This document shows positions 8,834-19,100 of a stretch of DNA of 64,000 nt, in pieces. Each line of letters opens with the position of its first letter. Position 1 is the first letter of the stretch. The notes under the pieces are model-generated. The model was not told the origin of the DNA, ran no database searches, and saw only the letters and a program-made list of their open reading frames with translations. A program made the translations under genes and the position numbers. The stretch lies in assembly GCA_902464635.1 (NCBI GenBank), contig CABQKC010000011.1, forward strand, positions 1 through 64,000. Direction: 5' to 3'. This DNA comes from an uncultured Caryophanales bacterium (GTDB taxonomy: Bacteria; Bacillota_I; Bacilli_A; RFN20; CAG-826).

Positions 8834-10259
8834 TCCTTTTTACTTTGGCTGGATTAGTGAAATATTTATTGTTTGGTGAAGTCTTGAACTTGGTTGTAGG
8901 AAGTAATAAAGAGGCTTCTAGCAAAGGATTAAGTACGCTAGTAAGAAAAGATGAGCGACTTGTATATGGAGTTAATTTAGCTATTTCTTGCCTAGATTTA
9001 GCAGAATCAAAACATAAGGATAATATATCGTTATCGTATTCTCTGTTACCCTTGCTTATTTTCTTATAATCAAGTTTGTAAATAGGTCCTTTTATTTCCT
9101 CTTTGATTTCATTTTCCTCTTCGTTTTTCATTGAAGTAAATATAAATTCAAACTTTTGATAACCAGATTTTAGTAAAGGATATATTGACGAATTTTCATC
9201 TTTATAATTATCAATGATTTTTTCAAATGGATTAGCAAAATCTATTGGATAAATATTAGACAAAATATTACAAATTAAATAATTTCTGCTGCTGAGTTTT
9301 ACCTTGCTTAGATAAGGCAAAATAAATTCTCCTTCATTGGCTATATCTCCATTTGAACCAATTGAGATATGGTTAGAAAAGATATTAATATTGATTATAT
9401 TTTCTTCATCAAGGTAACTTCTTTTGGCTAAAGTTAGCAAAATGGCGTTTATTATGGCGTCTTTTTTATATGGGCAAGACGGGCTATCTAATTGAATGTA
9501 ACTATCGATAAAAGAGTAGCAAAAATCATATAAAGATACGATGTTTCCTTTATTTTTTGCCATCGATAACAATTCGTCATCTCTAGTTTCTTCTCCTGAA
9601 TAAATATGTCCAACAGCCTTTAAGGAAGGATAACTAGAATCGTTTGAAAAGAAATAAAGGCCATAAGTTAGCTCGTCATTTGATCCTAGCAAAGACATCT
9701 CAGAGGCTGTTTCTTTTGAGAAATTAATCTCCTTGTTTGCCCATTTTTTACTTAGTTCAGTAAATAACAAATCATTATATTTGATAGATGTTAATTCATT
9801 GTCAAAGTATTTAGACGATCTTTGCTTTAGGTACATCGAAAGTTCTGCTTTGGACATTGGATAATAAATTAGATTTTTCTTTGTTAAAATCGAAGTTTTG
9901 TTGCTTCCATCGACATATAAAGTAATTGATTTAGAAGGTATGATTTGAATTAGCGTTATTACTTTATCAGGCCTTCCGTTAACCATTTCTTCTTTAATGT
10001 TAATCGTGGGAACTGGAGTTAAACGAAGCTTAATTTGGGTTTGAACCGAGTCAATGATTTTATTGGATTCAAGTCTATCTATTCCGTTAAGTTTTGTTTT
10101 GCTCTCACCACCTAGAACAATGTACCCTCCATTTCCGTTTGAAAGGTAGCCAATAGCTTTTACAATGTTTTCTACCCCTTTCTCACTCACGTGATATTTG
10201 AATTCTATAGGTAGAGTCGTTGAATTGATTAAATAAGAAATGCTTTCAATATTTTCCAT
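8823..10259 (-). CDS. Schlafen AlbA_2-domain transcriptional regulator-like protein
   Basis: A 478-residue protein of the divergent AlbA_2/Schlafen group (COG2865). Near the N-terminus it has the conserved pattern LPIEFKYHVSE, then IGYLSNGNGGYIVLGG (residues about 30-45). The tail (about 420-470) looks like a winged helix (SRQEIAKLT...). Such proteins are usually DNA-binding regulators or putative helicase relatives. A TTG lies in frame at 10295, but it is inside a -35 box (TTGATA, 10295-10290). A -10 box (TAAAAT, 10272-10267) ends 7 bases before the ATG at 10259, so the ATG is preferred and the mRNA is probably leaderless. Two copies of a 12-base repeat lie upstream and may be its binding sites. 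Confidence 0.8.
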   Translation of the reverse strand: MENIESISYLINSTTLPIEFKYHVSEKGVENIVKAIGYLSNGNGGYIVLGGESKTKLNGIDRLESNKIIDSVQTQIKLRLTPVPTINIKEEMVNGRPDKVITLIQIIPSKSITLYVDGSNKTSILTKKNLIYYPMSKAELSMYLKQRSSKYFDNELTSIKYNDLLFTELSKKWANKEINFSKETASEMSLLGSNDELTYGLYFFSNDSSYPSLKAVGHIYSGEETRDDELLSMAKNKGNIVSLYDFCYSFIDSYIQLDSPSCPYKKDAIINAILLTLAKRSYLDEENIININIFSNHISIGSNGDIANEGEFILPYLSKVKLSSRNYLICNILSNIYPIDFANPFEKIIDNYKDENSSIYPLLKSGYQKFEFIFTSMKNEEENEIKEEIKGPIYKLDYKKISKGNREYDNDILSLCFDSAKSRQEIAKLTPYTSRSSFLTSVLNPLLEASLLLPTTKFKTSPNNKYFTNPAKVKRIKK

Positions 10260-10266
10260 GCCTAAT

Positions 10267-10295
10267 ATTTTAAATTCTAAAGTAATATTTATCAA
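10267..10295 (-). promoter_or_regulatory. Leaderless-type promoter of the AlbA_2 gene
   Basis: On the minus strand TTGATA (10295-10290), a 17-base spacer and TAAAAT (10272-10267) are followed by 7 bases and then the ATG. There is no Shine-Dalgarno sequence. Transcription would begin at or next to the start codon. Confidence 0.7.
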
Positions 10296-10310
10296 GAATG
10301 TGTATATCTT

Positions 10311-10399
10311 TACGGCTGTACGATTTCAATAGTAACGTTAAAATCAAATAAAAAATTAACTTGTCTTTCTATATTGCTGTTAGGCAGTACGGCTGTACG
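10311..10399. repeat. Two copies of TACGGCTGTACG
   Basis: The identical 12-mer occurs at 10311-10322 and 10388-10399, 77 bases apart in the same orientation. The first copy is 15 bases upstream of the AlbA_2 gene's -35 box. They are candidate regulator-binding sites in this divergent intergenic region. Confidence 0.6.
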
Positions 10400-10523
10400 C
10401 GAAACTGAAACTAATCTAAAGCTATTCTCTATTTCAACCTATTTTCATTCTTTATTTTCCTTATAGATAGAAAGATCTTGTTATTTTTTAGGCTTTAAAA
10501 ACTAGACACTTTTTTAGTTTGTG

Positions 10524-10552
10524 TTTAAATTGCTTTATTAAATGATTAATAT
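10524..10552 (+). promoter_or_regulatory. Candidate leaderless-type promoter
   Basis: TTTAAA (10524-10529), a 17-base spacer and TAATAT (10547-10552) precede the ATG at 10559 by 6 bases. Both boxes are imperfect, but the spacing equals that of the stronger examples in the window and no Shine-Dalgarno sequence is visible. Confidence 0.45.
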
Positions 10553-10558
10553 TTGTCT

Positions 10559-11674
10559 ATGATTGATGAAGCGCTATTAGAAAAGGCTTATCCGAGTAGG
10601 CCTAGAAAAATATTTATTCCTTGGGCTATTATTTTTACCATTTTCTTATTGGCTACCGTTTTTGCCAAATTTATGTTGCCTGGCATTCCTAGCCTTCTAG
10701 AAAAGATCAACATTGGGGAGTTCACTATGCCGTGGCTAGAAGCTCCAATTTCCATGGTTGATTTTATTGCTGTTTATGGTTGCCCTTTGCTTTTAATATT
10801 GACAACTTTGCTTACTGGATTTTTGACAATTTCTTTGTCGCTTAGAAAGTGGTGGTATCACCTTGTTAACACTCTTATAGTTATTTGCTTATTAGCTTTC
10901 TCGCTTTCATTTACTTATAACGTTTTTGGAGAGTGGCTATTAAAGGAAAATGCACCTGCTCAATTGGGCGAGATTTCTAAGATGGTTTTTGATATAGGTT
11001 TCTATGCCTGTCTTGGTGTTTCTGCCTTTGCTCTTTTACTTTGCTATTTTGATAACTACATAACTCCTAAAAAATATAAAGCCATATATAAAAGACTTAA
11101 GTTAGTAAAAAATAGGCAAACCACAAAGGCCGAGAAGAAATATGTGGTCAAGAAATTCAATAAGCTCTATAAAAAGAAAAAGTATTCTGAAATTCTTCTT
11201 CTATTATTTGAATTTGAGTTTGATGTAAATAATACTGAATCAATCACTCCAGATGCCTATGAAGTAATGAAAAAAGATATTTTAGACCGCGCACGCATCA
11301 TAAGAGGTAAGGAACTTGATGCTTTATATTCTTCTTCATCCTATCTTGCTTTGCGTCAAGAAAGAAAGATATTAATTGATAAGCAAAATGGTATGTCCTC
11401 ACCTTCTATTTCTCCCGTGGCTACTTCTAGCGAAGCTAAAGTTGAAATTATAAATGATTCTAACTCAAAGAAAGATGAAGTAGTTGAAATGACTCCTCCG
11501 ACCTTGAGCAAAAAAGAGCTTAAGGCTGCAAAAAAAGCCGAAAAGAAGGCTCTAAAAGAGGCTGAAAAAGAAAAGAAAAGGAATGAAAAGGCCAACAAGA
11601 AAGATGATTTGATTGTTGAGAATCCAGAAATCATTCCTGCTGAATTAGACCCTACAAATAACGAAACAAAGTAA
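10559..11674 (+). CDS. Four-span membrane protein with charged cytoplasmic tail
   Basis: A 371-residue protein of no recognised family. Four hydrophobic spans lie at about 20-42, 68-95, 103-125 and 145-165. A long basic and acidic cytoplasmic part follows, and the last 60 residues are an alternating Lys/Glu/Ala coiled or disordered tail (about 315-350). The ATG at 10559 is chosen over an in-frame TTG at 10553; no Shine-Dalgarno site is seen, and a -10-like box ends 6 bases upstream. It is monocistronic, with a terminator after it. A scaffold or envelope role is possible, but there is no direct evidence. Confidence 0.8.
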   Translation: MIDEALLEKAYPSRPRKIFIPWAIIFTIFLLATVFAKFMLPGIPSLLEKINIGEFTMPWLEAPISMVDFIAVYGCPLLLILTTLLTGFLTISLSLRKWWYHLVNTLIVICLLAFSLSFTYNVFGEWLLKENAPAQLGEISKMVFDIGFYACLGVSAFALLLCYFDNYITPKKYKAIYKRLKLVKNRQTTKAEKKYVVKKFNKLYKKKKYSEILLLLFEFEFDVNNTESITPDAYEVMKKDILDRARIIRGKELDALYSSSSYLALRQERKILIDKQNGMSSPSISPVATSSEAKVEIINDSNSKKDEVVEMTPPTLSKKELKAAKKAEKKALKEAEKEKKRNEKANKKDDLIVENPEIIPAELDPTNNETK

Positions 11675-11676
11675 TT

Positions 11677-11706
11677 GGTTAGGCTGTGTGTCTAACCTTT
11701 TCTTTT
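11677..11706 (+). terminator. Terminator of the membrane-protein gene
   Basis: GGTTAG (11677-11682) and CTAACC (11692-11697) form a stem that is followed by TTTTCTTTT. Confidence 0.8.
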
Positions 11707-11710
11707 AGCC

Positions 11711-11739
11711 AAATAAAAACCGCGTATATTTCAACGCGG
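11711..11739 (-). terminator. Terminator of pepF
   Basis: On the minus strand CCGCG (11739-11735) and CGCGG (11724-11720) form a stem that is followed by TTTTTATTT. It lies just after the pepF stop. Confidence 0.8.
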
Positions 11740-11758
11740 CCAATAGGTCATAAATGAC

Positions 11759-13528
11759 TTATTTCAAGAGCTCTTCTAGTTTATCGACTAATTCATTCAT
11801 TCTATCGACAACGGCTAGATATGGCTCTTTCTTAGTTAAATCTACATTAGCTTCTTTAACTTGTTCGACTGGATATTCGCTTCCACCAGACTTTAATAAG
11901 TTAATGTAATTATCGAAGGCATTTGGTTCGTTATTTTTAACTCTTTGATAAATTAACATTGAAGAGGTGAAACTAGTTGCGTATTGGTAGACATAGAAAG
12001 GAGTGTAGAAGAGGTGTGGGATATAGGCCCAAACAAGATTTTTATATTTTTCTTCTTTGATGTCGATTCCATAGTAGAGCGAATATAATTCTTCCATCTT
12101 TGCGCATAAGACTTCGTAATTGATTGGTTCGCCTTTTTCTGCTAAAGAGGCAATCTCGTATTCAAATTGTCCGAATAGGGTTTGCCTATAGAAGGTAGAA
12201 GCGATTTCATCAATAGATTTTTGTAATAGATAAATCTTGTCTTCTTTGCTTAAGGAAGGATCTTTTAGGAGATAATCCAATAAGTTATGTTCATTGAAGG
12301 TAGAAACAATTTCAGCAACGAAAATAGTGTAGTCTTGCTTTAATGTTGGCTGAGCCTCTTCGCTATAAAGAGTATGGATGGAGTGACCAGATTCGTGGGC
12401 TAAGGTAAAGCAATCTCCTAAATCACCGTTCCAGTTAAGGAGAATGAATGGATGGAAGTCATATCCTCCATTAGAATAGGCTCCGCTTCTTTTTCCAAGC
12501 TTTGGATTAACATCGACAAAGCCATCTTTTAATACCTCGTGAGCTTTTTCTTGGAAATCGGTTGGGAAGCGTTCGATTGATTTGAAGAATAGTTCCTTTC
12601 CTTCTTCGTAACTATATTTCTTATCGCTAGTAGCTAATTGAAGGAATCTGTCGTATGAACGATGCTTAGTTAATCCTAGGGCTTTCCTTCTTAATTCATA
12701 ATACTTCTTAAGTGGGGCAGTGTTAGAAGAAACGACATTTACTAGATTCATGAATACTTCTTCTGGAATTCTAGAATTAGTAAGATGAGAGGCTAATATA
12801 GATTTATAACCTCTAGATTTGACATCTGCTAATTGGTCTTGGAGGACTAGGTTATAGATCTCTCCATAAGTATTCTTGTGTTCAAAGTAGAACTTATATA
12901 AAGCCTCGAATATAGCTTGTCTATCTTCTTCGCAGGCTGACTTTTCAATCAAAGAAGACCAATTAGACATGGTGACTTCGACTTCTTCTCCGTTTTTAAG
13001 TTTTGCAGTGCTATTTTTTCTATCAGCTACAGTTAATTGGCTATATAAAGTTCCGCCAATTCCTCTAATCGCATTGAAAGAAGATAATAATTCTTCTTTT
13101 TCTTTGCTTAATACATATTCGCTTTGGTCAAATAGTTTTCTAAAGCTAAATGAATATTCTTCAAATTCTTTGTTTTCTTTAACAAAGTTTTCAAGTTTTT
13201 CTCTTCCTAAAGATAATAATTCGGGTGATTCAAAGCTAGTTGCAGCGTCTAAATCATTCATAGCTAGTTGAGCCTTTGCTAGATTTGATGCGTTTTTGAC
13301 ATTAGTTTTATCTAGGTCAGAAGCCATCTCGGCATAGAAATAAAGTCTAACGAAATCTAAATTAGATTTCTTTTCTAGTCTTAAAAAAGCTTTTAAGTCT
13401 TCTTCGTTAGATAGCTTTCCTTTATAAGAAGCTAATTCATCTTTGTATTTTTTGAAATTTTCAAGAGCTGCATCAAATTCTTCTTGGCTCTTGAAGAAAT
13501 AAGTTAAATCCCAATTTTGTCTTGCCAT
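11759..13528 (-). CDS. pepF: Oligoendopeptidase F
   Basis: A 589-residue M3-family zinc metallopeptidase that cleaves short cytoplasmic peptides. The zinc-binding HExxH motif is visible as LAHESGHSIH at about residues 375-385, with the downstream FVAEIVSTFNE segment that supplies the third ligand Glu. Length and N-terminal form match PepF of lactic acid bacteria (about 600 residues). The start is supported by AGAAAGG about 11 bases upstream. It is a single-gene unit with its own terminator. In a host-associated organism it probably recycles amino acids from imported peptides or peptide signals. Confidence 0.94.
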   Translation of the reverse strand: MARQNWDLTYFFKSQEEFDAALENFKKYKDELASYKGKLSNEEDLKAFLRLEKKSNLDFVRLYFYAEMASDLDKTNVKNASNLAKAQLAMNDLDAATSFESPELLSLGREKLENFVKENKEFEEYSFSFRKLFDQSEYVLSKEKEELLSSFNAIRGIGGTLYSQLTVADRKNSTAKLKNGEEVEVTMSNWSSLIEKSACEEDRQAIFEALYKFYFEHKNTYGEIYNLVLQDQLADVKSRGYKSILASHLTNSRIPEEVFMNLVNVVSSNTAPLKKYYELRRKALGLTKHRSYDRFLQLATSDKKYSYEEGKELFFKSIERFPTDFQEKAHEVLKDGFVDVNPKLGKRSGAYSNGGYDFHPFILLNWNGDLGDCFTLAHESGHSIHTLYSEEAQPTLKQDYTIFVAEIVSTFNEHNLLDYLLKDPSLSKEDKIYLLQKSIDEIASTFYRQTLFGQFEYEIASLAEKGEPINYEVLCAKMEELYSLYYGIDIKEEKYKNLVWAYIPHLFYTPFYVYQYATSFTSSMLIYQRVKNNEPNAFDNYINLLKSGGSEYPVEQVKEANVDLTKKEPYLAVVDRMNELVDKLEELLK

Positions 13529-13604
13529 TTGTTAATTTGCCTTTCTAAACATGTAAATTATCATCCTTTTCTAAGAAAAGACAACAAAAGTAATAAATAG
13601 TGTA

Positions 13605-13610
13605 TATAAT
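13605..13610 (+). promoter_or_regulatory. -10 box of a probably leaderless lipoprotein gene
   Basis: A perfect TATAAT ends 7 bases before the ATG at 13618. No clear -35 box and no Shine-Dalgarno sequence are visible. The spacing matches the other leaderless candidates. Confidence 0.5.
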
Positions 13611-13617
13611 TGCCTTT

Positions 13618-14241
13618 ATGAAAAAACAATTATTAATTTTAGCATCTACTTGCCTTCTGCTAGCTTCTTGTAATGAGGCTCAATCTAGTTCTTCTAGCCA
13701 AGATAGCGAACCCATTGATGCATCTTCTGAGGTTTCTAGCAAAGTTACAACGACTGAAACTCCTATAGATTCTAGTGAAGATCCTTCTATTTCATCATCT
13801 ACAAGTGAATCGGATAGTTATTTTATTGAAATACTTCCGACTTCAATCGAAGCGACTTCATCTCAACAATACTTAATTGATTATAATTTCTCGGTTTTTG
13901 ATGCCTTGAATAAAGAATACAAATTCTTTGGAACTGGCATTCAAAGAGGTGGTGGAGACCATGCGAATACAATTCAATGCAGTGGGAAGGAAACTGCAAC
14001 CCGTCCATACGGGGCTATATCTTCTTTAGAACCTTTAAAAGGAACTGCAAGAATTACTCAACTTGATACATATGAATATACAGGAACCCCTATTTTTGAA
14101 GTAGGAGGTGTGACGGTTGAAACTGAACCAACTAAAGCTGATGGCAAAATAACATATACATTCCCAGTTGATGGAATATTCTCATTTAGAGTTAATCCAG
14201 GATATGCTGTCTATCTATATTCTTTAGAATTCTTTAATTAA
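13618..14241 (+). CDS. Small lipoprotein with Ser/Thr-rich linker
   Basis: A 207-residue lipoprotein. The signal peptide ends in LASC with the lipid-bearing Cys18, followed by a Ser/Thr/Glu-rich linker to about residue 65 and a beta-rich C-terminal domain (about 70-205). It is anchored on the outer face of the membrane. Function is unknown; the folded part resembles small beta-sandwich surface domains, but I cannot name it. The ATG at 13618 is chosen over a GTG at 13600 because the lipoprotein signal starts exactly there. The last 8 bases overlap the end of the convergent patatin gene. Confidence 0.82.
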   Translation: MKKQLLILASTCLLLASCNEAQSSSSSQDSEPIDASSEVSSKVTTTETPIDSSEDPSISSSTSESDSYFIEILPTSIEATSSQQYLIDYNFSVFDALNKEYKFFGTGIQRGGGDHANTIQCSGKETATRPYGAISSLEPLKGTARITQLDTYEYTGTPIFEVGGVTVETEPTKADGKITYTFPVDGIFSFRVNPGYAVYLYSLEFFN

Positions 14242-15415
14242 TAAACGTATCAATAAAGACTTTATCCAAAATGGAGCATTCTGATTTAAGGGATGCTTCT
14301 TTTTGCTTCCAGAACAAGGAAGCTAGATTAAGTTTTTCTTTGTTATATTCATCTTTTTCGTTGCTATCATAAGTAGAAATCATGCCAAACAAATATTTGC
14401 TAGCCTGTTCAATCCCATATACTTTGAATTTATCCATTTCGAATAAATCCATTACTCTTTCTAGATTGAGCAAGAAAACATTTAATGCAGTTATTGGTAT
14501 ATCCCAAGTAACATCTTCGAATAGATAATTTATGTTTTTTAAAGCGACTTTTGCGCCGAATCTAGTTAAAAGTGACATATGTTTATCTGCTAATACATTA
14601 AGGGTTTTATTACTTGTAAATGTATATTTATAACCCTTGTGATCGCCTAATATTTTGGTTGCGTCTAGATAACCTGTTTCTATGTTTTTAACTATTTCAT
14701 CATGCTTAAAAGAAAGCATTTTTCCATAGACCGAAGAAGGTCTAATTAAAGTTACATTTGGCAATGATAGGTATTCTTGCTTTTGGGCGGTTGGGAATGA
14801 TTCTAGTAAGACTGCTATAACTTTATCTGCCCCTAAAGAGAAGCAATAATCTACTGGCAAATTATTTTTCCATCCACCGTCTGCATATCTATTCTTTCCA
14901 ATGTTATAGATTGGGAAAGCAGGGAAGCAACTTGCTGATGCGATTAAATAATCAGGAACCTTTCCTTTTGGCAAATCATTCAGCAATATATCTTGCTCAG
15001 CAAAGCCAGGATATTTAGTAACAACAACACCGACTTTAGTATCAAGGTGTTTGAAATCCATTGGACCTATTGTCTTTTTTACTAATTTGATCAAAGGAGT
15101 AATATCTGCCCCTCCATTTTTAATATATGCCCTTACTAGTTTTTGGAACTTGCTATCTCTTTTTATAGAAAAGTTCTCTAGTAAAGTTTCATCAATATCT
15201 AAGCCACCTTTAATGACATCTTCGACAGTGATGTTTCTCCAAAGGTTTTCCGCAACTTCAAAACTAGATGTTGCAATCATTGCGGCATTTAAAGCCCCGA
15301 TTGATGTGCCGGTAATTACATCAAATTTATATTTATTTTCGTGCAAGTAGCGGTGTATTCCTTGCTCATAGGCCCCAAAGGCCCCTCCGCCACATAAAGA
15401 TAATCCAAGTTTCAT
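14234..15415 (-). CDS. Patatin-like phospholipase
   Basis: A 393-residue member of the patatin/RssA serine hydrolase family, which cleaves acyl groups from lipids. It shows the oxyanion-hole motif GGGAFG (residues 9-14), the nucleophile elbow GTSIG with Ser38, and the catalytic Asp in ADGGW near residue 179. No signal peptide is present, so it acts in the cytoplasm or on the inner membrane face. The C-terminal 200 residues are less conserved. A strong promoter (15449-15422) puts the -10 box 6 bases from the ATG, and no Shine-Dalgarno site is seen, so the mRNA is probably leaderless. Confidence 0.9.
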   Translation of the reverse strand: MKLGLSLCGGGAFGAYEQGIHRYLHENKYKFDVITGTSIGALNAAMIATSSFEVAENLWRNITVEDVIKGGLDIDETLLENFSIKRDSKFQKLVRAYIKNGGADITPLIKLVKKTIGPMDFKHLDTKVGVVVTKYPGFAEQDILLNDLPKGKVPDYLIASASCFPAFPIYNIGKNRYADGGWKNNLPVDYCFSLGADKVIAVLLESFPTAQKQEYLSLPNVTLIRPSSVYGKMLSFKHDEIVKNIETGYLDATKILGDHKGYKYTFTSNKTLNVLADKHMSLLTRFGAKVALKNINYLFEDVTWDIPITALNVFLLNLERVMDLFEMDKFKVYGIEQASKYLFGMISTYDSNEKDEYNKEKLNLASLFWKQKEASLKSECSILDKVFIDTFIN

Positions 15416-15421
15416 AATGGA

Positions 15422-15449
15422 AGTATAACAAATAATTATTGATTATCAA
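15422..15449 (-). promoter_or_regulatory. Leaderless-type promoter of the patatin gene
   Basis: On the minus strand TTGATA (15449-15444), 16 bases and TATACT (15427-15422), preceded by an extended TG, are followed by 6 bases and then ATG. The -35 box overlaps the T-tract of the upstream gene's terminator. Confidence 0.75.
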
Positions 15450-15470
15450 AAAAAGAAGCACCTAGCTTCT
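15444..15470 (-). terminator. Terminator of the XRE membrane regulator gene
   Basis: On the minus strand AGAAGC (15470-15465), a 5-base loop and GCTTCT (15459-15454) are followed by a run of T. The stem overlaps the stop codon, and the T-run runs into the -35 box of the patatin promoter. Confidence 0.75.
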
Positions 15471-16085
15471 CTTCTTTATGTTTTTGGCAAGTATGAATAT
15501 TATTTGGAGAGGGATTCCTACAAACAAGATATACCAAATCGATTCAGGTGGCTGCTTGACGAATTGGAAGAAGAATACAAAGGATAAAATAAGACTCCAC
15601 ATTGAACTAGATGCCAAAATAGTTGTCCATAATCCAGAGTGATAGAAGAAGTGAGTCTCTAGAGTTAAAACAAATAACGTGCAAGGAAGCGTCCACATGA
15701 ACACTGACCAATCTAGATCAGGCTTCTTTCCTCCCATTGGAATAAAGTAACTTGAAAAGAAGATACACATGGCAATGATAATGGCAACCATGACTGTCAT
15801 CCCCATGATTATAGGTCTATTTGGATCGCCTTTTTGTTCTTTTGGAGTTAAGGCTTCTATAGCTTCTTCTTCGGTTTTTTCACTTACTAAATAATCTAGG
15901 GTCACTCCATAGAAGGAGCAGAAATCCATCAAAATATCAACGCTAGGAAGGGCATAACCCAATTCCCATTTTGATATAGATTTATCACTATAATGAATTA
16001 AAGAGGCTAATTCGGACTGAGTTAATCCTTTAGTTTTTCTAAGGTTAGCAAGGTTTTTTCCAACAATGGTTGCAAGATTATCCAT
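15462..16085 (-). CDS. XRE-type HTH protein with membrane domain
   Basis: A 207-residue protein. Residues about 8-62 form an XRE/Cro helix-turn-helix (GLTQSELASLIHYSDKSISKWELG). After a short linker come four hydrophobic spans (about 95-115, 127-142, 150-172 and 180-200). This layout is known in Firmicute membrane-bound regulators that sense envelope stress or peptides. The ATG follows a -10 box (16097-16092) by 6 bases with no Shine-Dalgarno site, so the mRNA is probably leaderless. It lies just downstream of the giant envelope genes and could regulate them; that link is inference. Confidence 0.88.
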   Translation of the reverse strand: MDNLATIVGKNLANLRKTKGLTQSELASLIHYSDKSISKWELGYALPSVDILMDFCSFYGVTLDYLVSEKTEEEAIEALTPKEQKGDPNRPIIMGMTVMVAIIIAMCIFFSSYFIPMGGKKPDLDWSVFMWTLPCTLFVLTLETHFFYHSGLWTTILASSSMWSLILSFVFFFQFVKQPPESIWYILFVGIPLQIIFILAKNIKKRS

Positions 16086-16091
16086 GCCAAA

Positions 16092-16120
16092 ATTTTAAAA
16101 TAGGAAAATTTATAAATCAA
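16092..16120 (-). promoter_or_regulatory. Leaderless-type promoter of the XRE gene
   Basis: On the minus strand TTGATT (16120-16115), a 17-base spacer and TAAAAT (16097-16092) are followed by 6 bases and then ATG. Confidence 0.7.
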
Positions 16121-16142
16121 TTTTTTGAATTAAATTTTATCT

Positions 16143-19100
16143 TTAGTAGTTCTTAACGACGGCATCGCTAGTAGCGGCGTTTGCCTTTTCTTCAAAGTAA
16201 TTAAAATAATCAACTACAGGCCTATTCCCTTTTTTAATAGAAGTGCCTTTCCAACTGGTGACAACATTCATTGAATGATTATTGTCCCAAACGGCTTCAT
16301 AATTTCCGCTAGAGACATTATCCAATGTTAATGAGAATGTTGCCTTTAATAAACCACGTACTAGAGGGATTTTTCCAGAAGCGGAATATAAAGTTTTCTT
16401 ATTGTCGTTTAATGTTCTTCCATTAATATTGGCTTCAAGATTTCCAACCATGTTGGTATTTGCTAATTTCCCTAAATCTATTCCAATGGAGAATGTTGGA
16501 TTCTTTAACGAATCTGGATTAGAAGCATTGATATTAGATGAATATTTCTTTAATACGTCTTCTGCGTGTATAGCAGCAATAGCAGCATCGCTAGTAGAAG
16601 TGACGCTATTCATAATTTTATCATCCATTCCAAGCATATTCCCTAGGAGATAACCCATCATATTATCGGCAAAAACTTCTCCGCTAATTTTTCCTTCGTA
16701 TAGAATGTTTTCCCAAGGCCAATTGTTATCATCCCATCTTTGATAATAGACTGTGCCTTTGCTATTTTCTCCATTTGTATGGTAATAGAAATAAGTAAAT
16801 CTATCGCCTCCGCTGGCTTTGGTATTCAGGTTTACCAGCATACCCATTTCTAATCCACCTATAACTTTGACCTCGGCACCTCTTAAGGATATGTAGAAAT
16901 CAAAACTAATTGGTAAGGCATCGATTATGCCGAATTTAACACTAGCAGTACCTTTTAGATGATAAGTAGAAGTGTAATTAGTAGCTTCATTGCTTCCTAA
17001 AGTAATCGAATCAAGCATGAATTCTAGAAGGGTTTTAATTGAAGAATAATCGGTGAATTTTGATTTTCCTTCACTTGCAAAATTCCTTTGTAACTCAGTA
17101 TCACTGACATTGCTTGAAATGGAAGATATCTCTAAATGTACCTTTTTGTTTTTGCTTGGATCACCGTTAGAGAAATTAAATGTTGAATCGATTTGTATGG
17201 CGTTTATCGTTCCGTAATTAATCTTGCTATTTCCTTCTTCATCAAAAGTTTCCTGTTTATTATCAAAGAAGAGTTTTATTACTAAATCTTCTGTATTCAA
17301 AAGGATGTCTTTTTTAATAACAAAGGTGGCTTCATTCTCGTTAATCGATGCACCCCCCTTGTCTTTTAAGACAGAAGTAGCTAATAATTCAAGATATTTA
17401 CCATCACTTAATAACTTGATAATTCCAACATTAGAAACGATGTTAAATAGATTAGTCAAACGTTCAAATCTAGGGTCTGTAGAACCCAATAAAGTAGATA
17501 ACGTAGACATTAGTCCATTAAGGGAATGGATGGAGAATGCTGCTTTTATAGGGGTGGTGTTGGATGGATCTTTTCTATTGGTAGCTTTTCCATCGTTGCT
17601 TTTTGGATCGATTTTATTTTTGGAATTATATTCAACTAGCATTGAATTTACGTTTGTTTCCAAAGCAGAAGATAAATCGCTTTCACCTTCTTTTTCTTTT
17701 CCTTCGACGTCGATTTTCAGTTGATGGTCATTGATAAATTTTTCTTTTCTATCAACTATGTTTAAAACTCCTGAACCCATTGCTTGCTTTAAATCAAAAG
17801 CAAAATCAGCATCAAAGGTAAAACCTTGTTCAGTTAACCCATATGTTTCTTCTAGATGAGTTGAAGCGTAGGATTCTGTATATACTGAAGAAGTTCCTTC
17901 ATCTAATACATAGCCTTTTAATTTCATTTTACTTCTATTGGTATTAGAGAAATTAAGGAAAGAATCTGCGATAGGTTCAAGATGATATAATTCAACGAAT
18001 TTATCTTTATTTTCTAGACTAGATAATTCAAATCCATCAAGATATATATTTCCTTCTAATGTAAAGGATGCGAATTTAGCTTTATTAAATCCGATTTTTA
18101 ATAATGCTAAAGAAGCAGGTGTCCTAGATAAAGATAAAGATATGGTTCCAACATTTTCAGTCCCGGAAATCATTGATAGATTTAATTCCATATCTATTTG
18201 GTTTGGACTGGACTTCAAAGAAGTTATAAAGGTTAAGAAATCATCATATCTATTTTCTTTTATCCCAATCATGATAGGTGAGTTAATGACTGCGTCTATT
18301 GCATCTTTTATAGCCCCTAAGGAAGTAAGGATACCGCTACTAGATGTATCTAAGTTTTCACCAGGCTTTTCGCTTTTGCTAGAGAAGGCATCTTTGATGT
18401 TTTTTATCAATCTATCTAGAACCGGTTTATTTGTTTTAGCCTGTAAGATATTATTGAAATTGATATAGAGGTTATCATTATTTTTCTCGATTGCTATTTC
18501 TTGACCTTTGCCATTACATTCAAAAATAGCTTTGGCAAACATGTCATTTAATATATTGCTTGAGAAGTCGATATCACCCCTAAAGGAGATATAGGCTGTT
18601 TCATTAATTTCAGGACGAGAGAAAGAAGTGCTGGTACCAGGAATCTCTTCTTCGTAATGAGTTAACTTAAGCTTTGATTCATCACTTCTTATGGTGAACT
18701 TCTTTTTGTTAGCAATATAGGCGATGTCTTTTATGAGCTCTAATGAATCTTCTAATTCTTGGTATTCGGCTTCATTTGATGGGGCAAAAATCGATATGCC
18801 TTCGTTTTTTAATGAGCAATTCAATTTAACGGAGGCTTTATCGTTTATTTTGTATTCGTCTTCTCCTAGACAAGGTAAATCTAGTCCAGAGAAAATATTA
18901 TCGTTATCCCCCCTTAATCCTATTGGGACAATCTTATCTCCTAAAGGTAAATTCCATTTGTAATAAGTAGGAGAAATAGAAGTGTCGATATATTCAAGTT
19001 CATCAAGAGATGAAATAATCGCACCTATATCTAATTTGGTGTTGCCTTGATCTAGATTAATTGAATTATCAATGCCTAATATGGATAAGACTTCATCTAA

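Noticed and set aside
10260..10295. TTG start at 10295 for the AlbA_2 gene
   Set aside because: The TTG is part of a TTGATA -35 box with a correct spacer and -10 box, so the ATG at 10259 fits better.
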